Positions 1 to 10,835 are shown, numbered from the stretch's first letter. The stretch is DNA of 64,000 nucleotides from Macrostomum hystrix (GCA_950097015.1 CATNEN010000037.1:1116001-1180000); one strand, 5' to 3'. A program made the numbers and translations. The notes: generated by a model from the letters alone, not told the origin.

Positions 1-571
1 ACTCGCGACCAACGCCGCATCCGTCATCCTGGCCAGCTTGGCGGCAGCCGATGCGCCCAGCTGCTTCGGCGAAGTCAGCCTCGACTGCGGCGGCAGCGTC
101 GGCGGCTTCCGCGGCTTCATCAACTGCTTCCTCGCTGCCAACCGGTTGATAGAGTCAGCTCTGGCCAGGCGTACTCGACCAGGCAACGCTGACGAAGGCG
201 GAAAACAGCTTCGGCAGGAGAAGCCGAACGCTTTCGGCATTCGCGGTGCGGCCGGTCTGAAGCAGAACAACCGCGGCGGAGGCGGCGGCGGCAGCGGCGG
301 CGGCAGCGGCGGCTGCTGCATTGGGCCGTGGCTGAAGCTTCGAGTCAGCGGAGTGAGCAGCGAAGGTCGAAATGTCAGTTCTGCCGAGGCATTAGGCGCG
401 GCGTCGTTTGTCATCTCCTGCCGAGGCTGCCTTGACAAATTCGGCGCTGTCTGCAGCTGCGGTGGCGCCGGCAGACGCGACGACAGATGCGGACCGGGCG
501 AGGCGTTGGTTGGAGGACGCGCAGAGAAAGGATTGCAAACTGCCGAAGCGGCCGGAGCTGCGGTGGTCAGG
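1..571 (-). CDS. partial coding exon, unrecognised Pro/Ala-rich protein
   Basis: The minus strand is open without a stop from about 598 to the window edge. The only early ATG is at 412-414, giving at least 138 codons to the edge. An acceptor-like site (pyrimidine-rich, ending ATCGCAG) lies at 572-574, so this may be an internal exon starting at 571. The product has an N-terminal Ser/Thr/Pro-rich stretch, a poly-proline run (from the CCG/CTG tract near 262-312) and a basic part with SPKQLGASAAAKLARMTDA near the edge. GC-rich third positions resemble those of the surer genes in this window. A Gly/Cys-rich plus-strand frame (38-580) overlaps it, but its composition is that of the complement of a Pro/Ala-rich exon. 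I do not recognise a family. The gene continues beyond the window. Confidence 0.4.
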
Positions 572-630
572 CTGCGATAATGGGATGAGGCGAATAGTTA
601 AAGCACACAAATGACGCCTAGCCCAGGTGT

Positions 631-712
631 ACAGCCATTCGGTACAGCCGCAGCTAACTGTACGGCGTATCCAATCGCTGTACAGCTGTTCAGTCCATGG
701 ACAGGGGAGTAA
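631..712 (-). repeat. SINE fragment (palindromic core, no tRNA head)
   Basis: The stretch contains GTACAGCCATTCGGTACAGC and then CTGTTCAGTCCATGGAC (core at 691-702). These words recur at 21372-21432, 45640-45836, 46038-46175 and 50440-50662, where the longer copies also have a tRNA-like head. Only the distal body is present here. Confidence 0.5.
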
Positions 713-1370
713 AATTTCTACATCAGCTGAAGCTGATACCTATTTTAAAGCTGGATGCACTAATGTATTTATTGTCTTGTTCAATCTCAGAGGTGTCCAC
801 TAAGACAACTCAGGGATGTCTTAAGTTAATTCATGGATCCGGAGCCATAGACAAAATCAATTACACAAGCAATTTACCTGAGCCAAGATCTTCCACGGCT
901 GTCGCAACAAGTTTGCACTCTGTACTGAGGCATATAACTCCACAGAAACCTGTGAATTGGATTATCATGCAGCAGAGAAATGATTACTTTGATAGTCGCT
1001 CAACTTGTCCAGTGTAGGTTGTAAATAAATTTATTTATAACGACTGTTTGAGTACTTTGAGCAGTGTTTTAGCCCGGTGGACGGGGGCTAGAGATTGAGA
1101 CAGACAGAGATAACACAGGGTAGGGCTGACACTGGTTGAAAAAAAGCCTAATACGCTCGTAATAAGACGAAAACAGAAAACCGGTTGCCGCCAGTCGCGA
1201 CCGAATTTCGCGCAGGAATACAGAGGCGGCTAAAACAGGCGCTCTGGGAGCTAGAATTTAGTGAACTCTTTGAGAACAGTTCTCTGATTCTAGTTTCAAG
1301 CTGCATTAGTGACCGCCCTGAGGCGGAAAGATAATGCTGATAAGCAAGGACTTAATGAAGAATTAGGATT
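713..1370. other. intergenic, no gene recognised
   Basis: An open stretch on the plus strand (697-1017, about 106 codons) is followed by AATAAA near 1024, but it has no recognisable domain and starts inside a SINE fragment. The rest is AT-rich and unassigned. A TACGCTCGTA decamer lies at 1152-1161. Confidence 0.4.
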
Positions 1371-2560
1371 TGATAATGAAAATTGAACTATTAAGAATGA
1401 GAGTAAGCGAATGAAAAATGAAGAGTGAAAGTTACAGAATGAAAAATGAAAAATGAAGAATAAAAAAATAATAATTAAATAGTAAAAACTAAAGAATGAA
1501 GAACGAGAGTTAAAACATGAAGAATGAAGAATGAAGAATGAAAGTTAGAGAATGATGACTGAAGAATAAAGATTGGAGAATGAAAAAAGTGACGAAAAAT
1601 GAAGAATGAAAAATGAAGTGAATGCACAATTGAAAAATGAAGAATGAAAGTTAGAAAATGAAAAATGAAGAATGAAAGTTAGAGAATGAAAAATGAAGAA
1701 TGAAAGTTAGAAAATGAAAAATGAAGAATGAGAGTTAGAAAATGAAGAATGACGAATGAAAGTTAGAAAATTAAAAATGAAGAATGAAAGTTAGAAAATG
1801 AAAAATGAAGAACGAAAGTTAGAAAATGAAAAACGAAGAATGAAAGTTAGAAAATGAAAAATGAAGAATGAAAGTTAAAAAATGAAGAAAGAAGAATGAC
1901 GAATGAAAGTTAGAAAATGAAAAATGAAGAATAAAAGTTAGAAAATGAAAAAAGAAGAATGACGAATGAAAGTTAGAAAATGAAAAATGAAGAATGAAAG
2001 TTAGAAAATGAAAAAAGAAGAATGACGAATGAAAGTTAGAAAATGAAAAATGAAGAATGAAAGTTAAAAAATGAAAAAAGAAGAATGACGAATGAAAGTT
2101 AGAAAATGAAAAACGAAGAATGAAAGTTAGAAAATGAAAAATGAAGAATGAAAGTTAGAAAATGAAAAAAGAAGAATGACGAATGAAAGTTAGAAAATGA
2201 AAAATGAAGAATGAAAGTTAAAAAATGAAAAAAGAAGAATGACGAATGAAAGTTAGAAAATGAAAAATGAAGAAAAAAGAAGAATGACGAATGAAAGTTA
2301 GAAAATGAAAAACGAAGAATGAAAGTTAGAAAATGAAAAATGAAGAATTAAAGTTAGAAAATGAAAAATGAAGAATGAAAGTTAGAAAATGAAAAACGAA
2401 GAATGAAAGTTAGAAAATGAAAAATGAAAGTTAGCGAATGAAAAATGAAAGTTAGCGAATGAAAAATGAAGAATAAAGAATGAAAGTTAGAGAATGAAAA
2501 ATGAAAAATTTAAAATGAAGGTTTTTTAGAGTGAAAAATGAAGATTGGAGAAAAAAACGA
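1371..2560. repeat. degenerate A/G-rich satellite, about 28-bp unit
   Basis: The words GAAAGTTAGAAAATGAAAAA and TGAAGAATGA alternate for about 1.2 kb, with variants (ACGAAGAATGA, GAATGACGAATG) and many small indels. It is almost all purine plus T on the plus strand. No coding potential is seen. Confidence 0.85.
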
Positions 2561-2756
2561 AGAATTAATATTTTAGATGAACAAGTGGCTTTACGGTAAA
2601 AAGGTCGTCACCGATTACGTATTTATACCTCAGACGTGGTGAATAAAAAAACAATTAAAAATTTCCTAAGAGTTTCCTAAAACAGGAAATCCTTTTCACA
2701 TGGCTAACTATTGACAAACGGTTGCAATATAAAATCAAAATCGTTAGCAACTTACA

Positions 2757-2860
2757 AGAGCAAAAGCCAGTTATTTACAAAAGCCAGTTATTTACAAAAG
2801 CCAGTTATTTACAAAAGCCAGTTATTTACAAAAGCCAGTTATTTACAAAAGCCAGTTATC
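2757..2860. repeat. 17-bp minisatellite, about 6 copies
   Basis: The unit AAAAGCCAGTTATTTAC is repeated head to tail with almost no divergence. Confidence 0.85.
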
Positions 2861-3074
2861 AGCTTTAAAAATTGGTTAAAAGTTACAGTTCAAACCGGTT
2901 TCTACCTGCCCATCAAACCAGTGCAGCCCGCCCAGAAACACAAAATTCGCTGTTTTTTTTAATCAACGAGTTTTTGGTGCTCTCTACCACACTGTGTCTG
3001 AGTCTGGCAATTGTCTTAATTCTAGCTTGTAGCTTGAATGGACGAGAGAAACTGCATTTCGCAAGTGACTGATG

Positions 3075-4575
3075 ACTGTTTGTCCTAAGCTGAAGGAAAC
3101 TCTTATCCAAGAGAGTCCTTGTCCTAAGCTGAAGGAAACTCTTGTCCAAGAGAGTCCTTGTCCTAAGCTGAAGGAAACTCTTGTCCAAGAGAGTCCTTGT
3201 CCTAAGCTGAAGGAAACTCTTATCCAAGAGAGTCCTTGTCCTAAGCTGAAGGAAACTCTTGTCCAAGAGAGTCCTTGTCCTAAGCTGAAGGAAACTCTTG
3301 TCCAAGAGAGTCCTTGTCCTAAGCTGAAGGAAACTCTTGTCCAAGAGAGTCCTTGTCCTAAGCTGAAGGAAACTCTTGTCCAAGAGAGTCCTTGTCCTAA
3401 GCTGAAGGAAGCTCTTGTCCAAGAGAGTCCTTGTCCTAAGCTGAAGGAAGCTCTTGTCCAAGAGAGTCCTTGTCCTAAGCTGAAGGAAACTCTTGTCCAA
3501 GAGAGTCCTTGTCCTAAGCTGAAGGAAACTCTTGTCCAAGAGAGTCCTTGTCCTAAGCTGAAGGAAACTCTTGTCCAAGAGAGTCCTTGTCCTAAGCTGA
3601 AGGAAACTCTTGTCCAAGAGAGTCCTTGTCCTAAGCTGAAGGAAACTCTTGTCCAAGAGAGTCCTTGTCCTAAGCTGAAGGAAGCTCTTGTCCAAGAGAG
3701 TCCTTGTCCTAAGCTGAAGGAAACTCTTGTCCAAGAGAGTCCTTGTCCTAAGCTGAAGGAAACTCTTGTCCAAGAGAGTCCTTGTCCTAAGCTGAAGGAA
3801 GCTCTTGTCCAAGAGAGTCCTTGTCCTAAGCTGAAGGAAACTCTTATCCAAGAGAGTCCTTGTCCTAAGCTGAAGGAAACTCTTGTCCAAGAGAGTCCTT
3901 GTCCTAAGCTGAAGGAAACTCTTGTCCAAGAGAGTCCTTGTCCTAAGCTGAAGGAAACTCTTGTCCAAGAGAGTCCTTGTCCTAAGCTGAAGGAAACTCT
4001 TGTCCAAGAGAGTCCTTGTCCTAAGCTGAAGGAAGCTCTTGTCCAAGAGAGTCCTTGTCCTAAGCTGAAGGAAACTCTTGTCCAAGAGAGTCCTTGTCCT
4101 AAGCTGAAGGAAGCTCTTGTCCAAGAGAGTCCTTGTCCTAAGCTGAAGGAAACTCTTGTCCAAGAGAGTCCTTGTCCTAAGCTGAAGGAAACTCTTGTCC
4201 AAGAGAGTCCTTGTCCTAAGCTGAAGGAAACTCTTGTCCAAGAGAGTCCTTGTCCTAAGCTGAAGGAAACTCTTGTCCAAGAGAGTCCTTGTCCTAAGCT
4301 GAAGGAAGCTCTTGTCCAAGAGAGTCCTTGTCCTAAGCTGAAGGAAGCTCTTGTCCAAGAGAGTCCTTGTCCTAAGCTGAAGGAAACTCTTGTCCAAGAG
4401 AGTCCTTGTCCTAAGCTGAAGGAAACTCTTGTCCAAGAGAATTCTTGTCCTAAGCTGAAGGAAACTCTTGTCCAAGAGAGTCCTTGTCCTAAGCTGAAGG
4501 AAACTCTTATCCAAGAGAGTCCTTGTCCTAAGCTGAAGGAAACTCTTGTCCAAGAGAGTCCTTGTCCTAATCGCT
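3075..4575. repeat. 39-bp minisatellite, about 38 copies, hairpin in each unit
   Basis: The unit is 39 bp and contains CTAAGCTGAAGGAAACTCTT followed by GTCCAAGAGAGTCCTTGT. Each unit includes the dyad ACTCTTG-TC-CAAGAG, able to form a small hairpin. Because 39 is divisible by three and no frame has a stop, frames of over 500 codons are open on both strands (3072-4676 plus, 2913-4553 minus). Copies are nearly identical; the main variants are AAACTC/AAGCTC and GTCC/ATCC. I see no signal peptide, domain or splice context that would make it a gene. Confidence 0.9.
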
Positions 4576-4676
4576 TGAAGGAAACTCTAACTGGCCGAGG
4601 TTTAACAGAGCTTTCTCATTGGCTGGCACGAAGTCGCAAACGGAAATTCCGTGGGTGTGCCATAGCTGTGGTGTAA

Positions 4677-5154
4677 AAACCGCGGAAAAAACGTGGAAAA
4701 ACCGAAAAACATCTTTCCTAGCACAACCGCTAACGGACACAAAGACTCCATACATAATTTAATTAACTAGATACACTAATCTAAATCATTCAGATAGATG
4801 AGTATCTAGTCTGCTATGATGTAATTCGTCTATTTTTTTAGAAAAAAACCTGTGGGAACTGCAGAGCAGGCATGAATTTCCTTCTCATTTGTTGGTTTTT
4901 TTTACACAGCAGACACCTGATTGGTTGACGCTGCGAACGGGCGAAAATAAAATAAGGAATAACATTTTGACTTTCAAGCTGCAGTTTCCCAACTGTTTTG
5001 AAACCATAGGAAACGACGATATTACAATAGAAACACGTTTCTAGATCCCCGTTTTTGTGCTTTTGCAGTTCAAAATTTGTGAGTTCCATTTTGCTTCATT
5101 TTTTCAGTTAGTCAGAAGAGCTTGTTGAAATGGGTCTAAAATCTGGTAGAACAA
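4677..5154. other. intergenic, nothing recognised
   Basis: AT-rich sequence between two arrays. Short open frames have no recognisable features. Confidence 0.4.
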
Positions 5155-5285
5155 TCTGACATTAGACATTAGACATTAGACATTAGACATACGACATAAG
5201 ACGTTATACATTAGACATGAGACATTAGAAATTAGACATTAGACATTAGACATAAGACATTAGACATTAGACATTAGACATATGA
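5155..5285. repeat. 9-bp tandem repeat (ATTAGACAT)
   Basis: About 14 copies of a 9-bp unit, with ACGACATAAG-type variants in the middle. Confidence 0.8.
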
Positions 5286-5344
5286 TAGTTCTACAAAAAA
5301 GTCTAACAGATTTTTTAAACAATCTGACCAATATCTGAGATATT

Positions 5345-5755
5345 TTTACAGATTTCCAACATGACCAGACAGATTTCCAACATGACCAGACAGATTTCCA
5401 ACATGACCAGACAGATTTCCAACATGACCAGACAGATTTCCAACATGACCAGACAGATCTTCAATATGACCAGACAGATTTCCAATATGACCAGACAGAT
5501 TTCCAACATGACCAGACAGATTTCCAACATGACCAGACAGATCTTCAACATGACCAGACAGATTTCCAACATGACCAGACAGATTTCCAACATGACCAGA
5601 CAGATTTCCAAAACATGACCAAACAGATTTCCAACATGACCAGACAGATTTCCAACATGACCAGACAGATTTCCAACATGACCAGACAGATTTCCAACAT
5701 GACCAGACAGATTTCCAACATGACTAGACAGATTTTCAATATGACCTGACAGATG
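5345..5755. repeat. 21-bp minisatellite, about 19 copies
   Basis: The unit contains TTCCAACATGACCAGACAGA. Variants include TCTTCAATATGACC. The GACCAGACA word is shared with the arrays at 51665-57243. Confidence 0.88.
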
Positions 5756-6009
5756 AAAAAAATGACTTGACAGAATTCCAAAAATATGTGAGACATTTTC
5801 TAGATAGTCAGGCAAATTCAATAAAAAACTTGACAGAATTCCAAAAATGCTTAGTGCAGAGTGTCCTAAGACTGATAGGTTTTTCTGAAACTCTGACAAT
5901 AATAAAGGTCAGTAATAAAGAGTAATTGACACAGTAATTGTTAACGAAACTCGATCCAAACTCAGGAAAGGTTCATCGTTCAGTCGCCCCAGCAGCTCAG
6001 AGGCAAATC

Positions 6010-6016
6010 ATGCAGT
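6010..6016 (+). CDS. NPF: NPF exon 1 (start codon)
   Basis: ATG CAG T is followed by donor GTAAGTAT. Joined to 6094 it continues in phase into the signal peptide. No ATG upstream of the hydrophobic core exists within exon 2 itself, which supports a separate start exon. Confidence 0.65.
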
Positions 6017-8536
6017 GTAAGTATCCGAATACAAGAAAACTAGATTTTTTACTCCTTTACCGAAATTGAGAAACAAAACCCTGCGAATCGCAGTTCACCA
6101 GCAGGTTCTGTCTCTGTACCCGCTGCTGATGCTGCTGATGCTGATTGGTATGTCCGCAGCCGCTCCGTCCAGCTTTGAACAGAAGCGCTGGCCCGGCGAA
6201 GCGAAGCGCGCCTGGGCTGGCCGCGACAGCGGCCTCGACTCCCTGAAGGCCAGATTCGTGGCGGCTGGCCTGCTACAACCGGGTGCCACCGACGCCGAGC
6301 TGCTCAGACAGTTCCGAGCCTACCTGGACATTATTAGCAAGCCCAGGTGGACAAATCTGCTGTGCATTCATGGTGGTGTCACTCCCCAAATCCGTGGTGT
6401 CACTCCCCAAATCAGTGGTGGCACTCGCCAAAGCCATGGTGTCACTCTCCAAAAATCCATGACGTGACTCCCTAAATCCGTAGTGTCACTCCCCAAATCC
6501 GTAGTGTCACTCCCCAAATCCGTGGTGTCACTCCACAAATCCGTGGTGTCACTCCCCAAATCAGTGGTGGCACTCCCCAAATCCGTAGTTTCACTCCCCA
6601 AATCCGTAGTGTCACTCCCCAAATCCGTAGTGTCACTCCCCAAATCCGTAGTGTCACTCCCCAAATCCGTGGACGTCACTTCCCAAATCCGTAGTGTCAC
6701 TCCCCAAATCCGTAGTGTCACTCCCCAAATCCGTGGACGTCACTCCCAAAATCCGTAGTGTCACTCCCCAAATCCGTAGTGTCACTCCCCAAATCCATAA
6801 ACGTGACTCCTAAAATCCGTGGTGTCACTCCCCAAAACCATGTGTCATTCCCCAAAAACCATGGTTGCAAAATTGTTAAATATCCAGTTGAGATTTTAAG
6901 TTCGTTTGAACTAAAAAATCGATATGAAACTCGAGGCATTTTAAGTGCCTCGGATTCTCAGGGCCTGCTGGGGAAGCCCTATTAGACTGTTAGAAAGCCC
7001 ATAGAGGCTGATTGCATTGAAAGGCAATTTCAGAATTTTACAAATGGAAAGCTGGCTCGCAGGCCGCACGGTCTGGCTTCTCTCACGGGCGCCCTAGTGA
7101 CGCTCTTTTTCAGGCCAACTTTTCAGAAAAACTGAACTTTGTTCGTAATAGGTGACTGTGCTGATTCATTTTGTAGTTAGCCTACGCGTGTTGAAACGAG
7201 GTTGAAACTAACGGCAGCCCCGCCCGCCGCTCAATACGAGCTTAGAAACCATTTTAGACGCAATAATAGAATTAAAAACAATAAAAACTGTCAGCATGGT
7301 CACAGTGAGTAAAAAGCACAATGGTCAGTTGCTGCCGTGCCCTTGGTTTATACTGATCGTGCAGTTTTCAAACTTACAATAGCTGAAAATGTTAGGTAGG
7401 AACTCCAATTGCAACACTGCAGTTTGCGATCGCAGGCGACGCAGTTGTTGACGGGCCAACCACAGTATAGCTCTCGACTACAGGAGAAGACTGCGCTACA
7501 AGAAGAACAGAGATGTCTGACGTAGACATCTACGTAGACACTGACGTAGACACTGACGTAGACACTGACGTAGACACTGACGTAGACACTGACGCCGTCT
7601 TCAATCAGGTTTGTGACCACGCTTGCACGGATGCAGTGGTTGGTGTGATTCCGGCCAGCAAGACCAGCCAGTTCTTTCCTAGTACGAGATTATTGTGATA
7701 CCAGTAGCCGTCAGTATTGTAACCACGTTGGATTCCACCATCGTTGGATTGGCGACGTCCAAGGCGCGTCAAAAAATCATAGCTTGGACCGCTAATATCG
7801 ATCTCTAGTATTGAATCGTAATCCGACATGTCGACGCAGTAAAAAGAATAGGCAGCAAAACAACACTCGACTTCACTAAAGAATGTATTTGCTCTAAAGA
7901 ACGTCAAAGGAATTATTCTTACTCAACACCAAAGTTTTGCCAGATTTTGCCATAGACTAAATATTAATTTAGATATAGACTATATGTTTTTGTTTGCCTA
8001 AGCTATTCATGTTGGGACTCCACCTCCCCCTCCACACCCCGCAAGGAGTGTGGAGGTGTCACTCCCCAAAATCCGTAGTGACAATTACGGATCCGTAGTG
8101 GCAATAGGCTGTACGCTCCGTTGAACCCGCTGTATTTTTCCATCCATAGACATTCTTACCGGGCCGTGAAACCGACTGAAAGCATAGAACTCAGAGCGAT
8201 TTTACCATAGAAGTCTCAGCGGGCCATGAAACGCGTTTCACGCCCGCTAACTACAGCACCAATATGGATAGGCTGCTCGGGCTGAAACGAGGTGATACGC
8301 CTCGGCGCTACGCGCCTCGATGTTTACCTCGTTTCATCCCTCTGCAGCCTATCAATAGTGGTATATTCCTTTGAATTAAAAAAGTGATTAATAAGCATTT
8401 TGAAACCCTGAATAGTTAACTAGCTTCAACTACTATAATTTAATACTATGCTACTAGTACATAGTACATACTACTATTATTACTAATACGCAGATTCGGT
8501 CGCAGTGTCGCAGGTCCGGCGCCACCGCCAACCTGA
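6010..8536 (+). CDS. NPF: neuropeptide F (NPF/NPY family) precursor, 3 exons
   Basis: This encodes a secreted neuropeptide precursor of 100 residues, spliced from 6010-6016, 6094-6346 and 8494-8536 (303 nt with stop; phases agree). Residues 1-25 form a signal peptide with a Leu/Met-rich core (LYPLLMLLMLIGMSA). Dibasic KR sites at 33-34 and 40-41 precede a predicted mature peptide at residues 42-88 containing FRAYLDIISKPRF. Gly89 is the amide donor and Arg90 the cleavage site, so the peptide should end in KPRF-amide. Known from the family: NPY/NPF genes carry an intron that splits the codon of the penultimate Arg. Here intron 2 falls in phase 2 exactly in that codon (Arg87). The 77-bp intron 1 has donor GTAAGT. 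Intron 2 is 2.1 kb and holds two arrays. The first exon (Met, Gln and one base) is the least certain part. Confidence 0.86.
6094..6346 (+). CDS. NPF: NPF exon 2 (signal peptide and most of the peptide)
   Basis: The acceptor is AATCGCAG at 6091-6093. The exon encodes the hydrophobic core, two KR sites and the peptide up to KP plus two bases of Arg87. The donor is GTGGAC at 6347. Confidence 0.85.
6362..6850. repeat. 21-bp minisatellite in NPF intron 2
   Basis: The unit contains CCCCAAATCCGTAGTGTCAC, about 22 copies with GTGGTGTCAC and GGACGTCACT variants. It starts only about 15 nt after the NPF exon 2 donor. Confidence 0.9.
7513..7595. repeat. 12-bp tandem repeat (GACACTGACGTA), about 6 copies
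   Basis: Near-perfect copies inside NPF intron 2. On the minus strand it reads as a Val-Ser-Val-Tyr repeat within a short open frame, probably by chance. Confidence 0.85.
7605..7907 (-). other. antisense open frame in NPF intron 2, unrecognised
   Basis: An open frame of 100 codons with mixed composition (includes SYDFLTRLGRRQSNDGG and WYHNNLVLGKNW), more protein-like than the array frames around it. An overlapping minus frame at 7348-7620 carries a Cys-rich stretch (SRELYCGWPVNNCVACDRK) and ends near a GTAAGT donor. I see no family match and no convincing linked exons. It could be an antisense gene fragment or chance. Confidence 0.22.
8048..8095. repeat. detached copy of the 6362-6850 repeat unit
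   Basis: GTGTCACTCCCCAAAATCCG followed by TAGTG matches the 21-bp array about 1.2 kb upstream in the same intron. It is isolated and degenerate. Confidence 0.65.
8219..8247. repeat. 29-bp near-perfect palindrome
   Basis: GCGGGC and GCCCGC flank the perfect 14-bp palindrome TGAAACGCGTTTCA. It lies 20 bp before a second foldback. Confidence 0.7.
8267..8353. repeat. 87-bp foldback with two stems
   Basis: The outer stem is GATAGGCTGC (8267-8276) with GCAGCCTATC (8344-8353). The inner stem is TGAAACGAGGT (8283-8293) with ACCTCGTTTCA (8326-8336). The loop carries two CGCCTCG words. It resembles a small foldback element but has no clear target-site duplication. Confidence 0.7.
8494..8536 (+). CDS. 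NPF: NPF exon 3 (Phe-Gly-Arg end of peptide)
   Basis: The acceptor is TACTAATACGCAG. The first base completes Arg87, then TTC GGT CGC encodes Phe-Gly-Arg, followed by ten residues and TGA (8534-8536). The RF-G-R end is the diagnostic amidation and cleavage signal of the family. Confidence 0.83.
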
Positions 8537-8968
8537 AGTCTTCAAGCAGACATCCAGGATCTTATTGGACATTGCGATTAACAAACCGACGGATTTAAAC
8601 AATCATTAAAACAGTAAACTGATCGAGAAACAAATACAATGTCTGCGTCTTTGTAACAAGTATAAAGACTAAGTTTTTTCTGCACTTTCTCTTTGACTTT
8701 TCTGAGTTGCTATGCGGTATCAATCACTTAGAGATTGGCACGTTTTTATTACAGGAGTAGAAATTTCGTTCAAATGATTTTTTCTTCTCTATTTTAGCTA
8801 TTGTTGTCTCCGGGTTTAGACAGGGAACAAATTTACTCTTGGTCATGAGTAAATAGAAATATTTCGAACCGTTAGTCGGAGCCTAACCTCGATTTCATCC
8901 TTAAAGTTTTGCTTAACAGAAATATAGAACTTTAAAGTAGATATTTGTAGCGTGTTGAGAAATTCAAG
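8537..8968. other. 3' flank of NPF, nothing further recognised
   Basis: AT-rich sequence that should include the NPF 3' UTR. I do not see a canonical AATAAA close to the stop. Confidence 0.4.
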
Positions 8969-8969
8969 C

Positions 8970-10447
8970 TTTGAGTAGGATATGACCTGCAGTTTGAGTA
9001 GGATATGATCTGCAGTTTGAGTAGGATATGATATGCAGTTTGAAGTAGGATATGACCTGCAGTTTGAGTAGGATATGATCTGCAGTTTGAGTAGGATATG
9101 ACCTGCAGTTTGAGTAGGATATGACCTGCAGTTTGAGTAGGATATGACACGCAGTTTGAGTAGGATATGACCTGCAGTTTGAGTAGGATATGACCTGCAG
9201 TTTGAGTAGGATATGATATGCAGTTTGAAGTAGGATATGACCTGCAGTTTGAGTAGGATATGATCTGCAGTTTGAGTAGGATATGATCTGCAGTTTGAGT
9301 AGGATATGATCTGCAGTTTGAGTAGGATATGACACGCAGTTTGAGTAGGATATGATCTGCAGTTTGAGTAGGATATGATCTGCAGTTTGAGTAGGATATG
9401 ATCTGCAGTTTGAGTAGGATATGATCTGCAGTTTGAGTAGGATATGATCTGCAGTTTGAGTAGGATATGACACGCAGTTTGAGTAAGGATATGACACGCA
9501 GTTTGAGTAGGATATGATCTGCAGTTTGAGTAGGATATGACACGCAGTTTGAGTAGGATATGACCTGCAGTTTGAGTAGGATATGACCTGCAGTTTGAGT
9601 AGGATATGACCTGCAGTTTGAGTAGGATATGATCTGCAGTTTGAGTAGGATATGACCTGCAGTTTGAGTAGGATATGACACGCAGTTTGAGTAGGATATG
9701 ATCTGCAGTTTGAGTAGGATATGACACGCAGTTTGAGTAGGATATGATATGCAGTTTGAGTAGGATATGACCTGCAGTTTGAGTAGGATATGATATGCAG
9801 TTTGAGTAGGATATGACCTGCAGTTTGAGTAGGATATGACACGCAGTTTGAGTAGGATATGACACGCAGTTTGAGTAGGATATGACCTGCAGTTTGAGTA
9901 GGATATGACCTGCAGTTTGAGTAGGATATGACCTGCAGTTTGAGTAGGATATGATCTGCAGTTTGAGTAGGATATGACCTGCAGTTTGAGTAGGATATGA
10001 CACGCAGTTTGAGTAGGATATGACACGCAGTTTGAGTAGGATATGACACGCAGTTTGAGTAGGATATGACCTGCAGTTTGAGTAGGATATGACCTGCAGT
10101 TTGAGTAGGATATGATCTGCAGTTTGAGTAGGATATGACCTGCAGTTTGAGTAGGATATGACACGCAGTTTGAGTAGGATATGATCTGCAGTTTGAGTAG
10201 GATATGACACGCAGTTTGAGTAGGATATGATATGCAGTTTGAGTAGGATATGACCTGCAGTTTGAGTAGGATATGATATGCAGTTTGAGTAGGATATGAC
10301 CTGCAGTTTGAGTAGGATATGACCTGCATTTTGAGTAGGATATGACCTGCAGTTTGAGTAGGATATGACCTGCAGTTTGAGTAGGATATGACCTGCAGTT
10401 TGAGTAAGGATATGACACGCAGTTTGAGTAAGGATATGACACGCAGT
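8970..10447. repeat. 23-bp minisatellite, about 63 copies
   Basis: The unit contains GCAGTTTGAGTAGGATATGA followed by CCT, TCT, TAT or CAC. These four sub-types are interspersed. A few units have 22 or 24 bp (GAAGTAGG, GAGTAAGG). It lies between NPF and the 3' end of ASNSD1. Long minus-strand frames cross it and are not genes. Confidence 0.92.
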
Positions 10448-10835
10448 ATGACCCGAATTCGCTTTTAAGCCACAGAAAAAGATAACAAATTGCATCTACA
10501 GGAAAAAGCAGTTTTTTTAATTATCTTTTTATAGAAATACAGCCAGGAAATCGAGAGAATCGAGAGACTTCCCTTTGTGTCTTCAATAACTTCAAGCAAT
10601 AACAAGAATGCAATTAATGACAGAATGTGTAAATCTTGTATTTAGAGAATCCGCTTTTAAATATTGGATTGCTGGGAGTGGAAAAGTACGAGTTAACAGT
10701 TTTCCCTAATAATTCAACACTTATTTTTCCTGTGCCAAAAATCCCAAATTTTAATCAACTGACAGACTTCTGAGGAATAAACAGTACGGCAAAAACGCCC
10801 CATTACAATCAGAACAAATTGAAATGAAAATACTC

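Noticed and set aside
38-580. Plus-strand 180-codon Gly/Cys-rich protein
   Set aside because: It begins at a non-ATG codon and has the composition expected from the complement of a Pro/Ala-rich exon. The minus reading is preferred, with limited confidence.
8843-10495. Three long minus-strand frames rich in Ser, Tyr and Cys
   Set aside because: The 23-bp unit has no stop in these three frames, so all are open at once. This is an array property.
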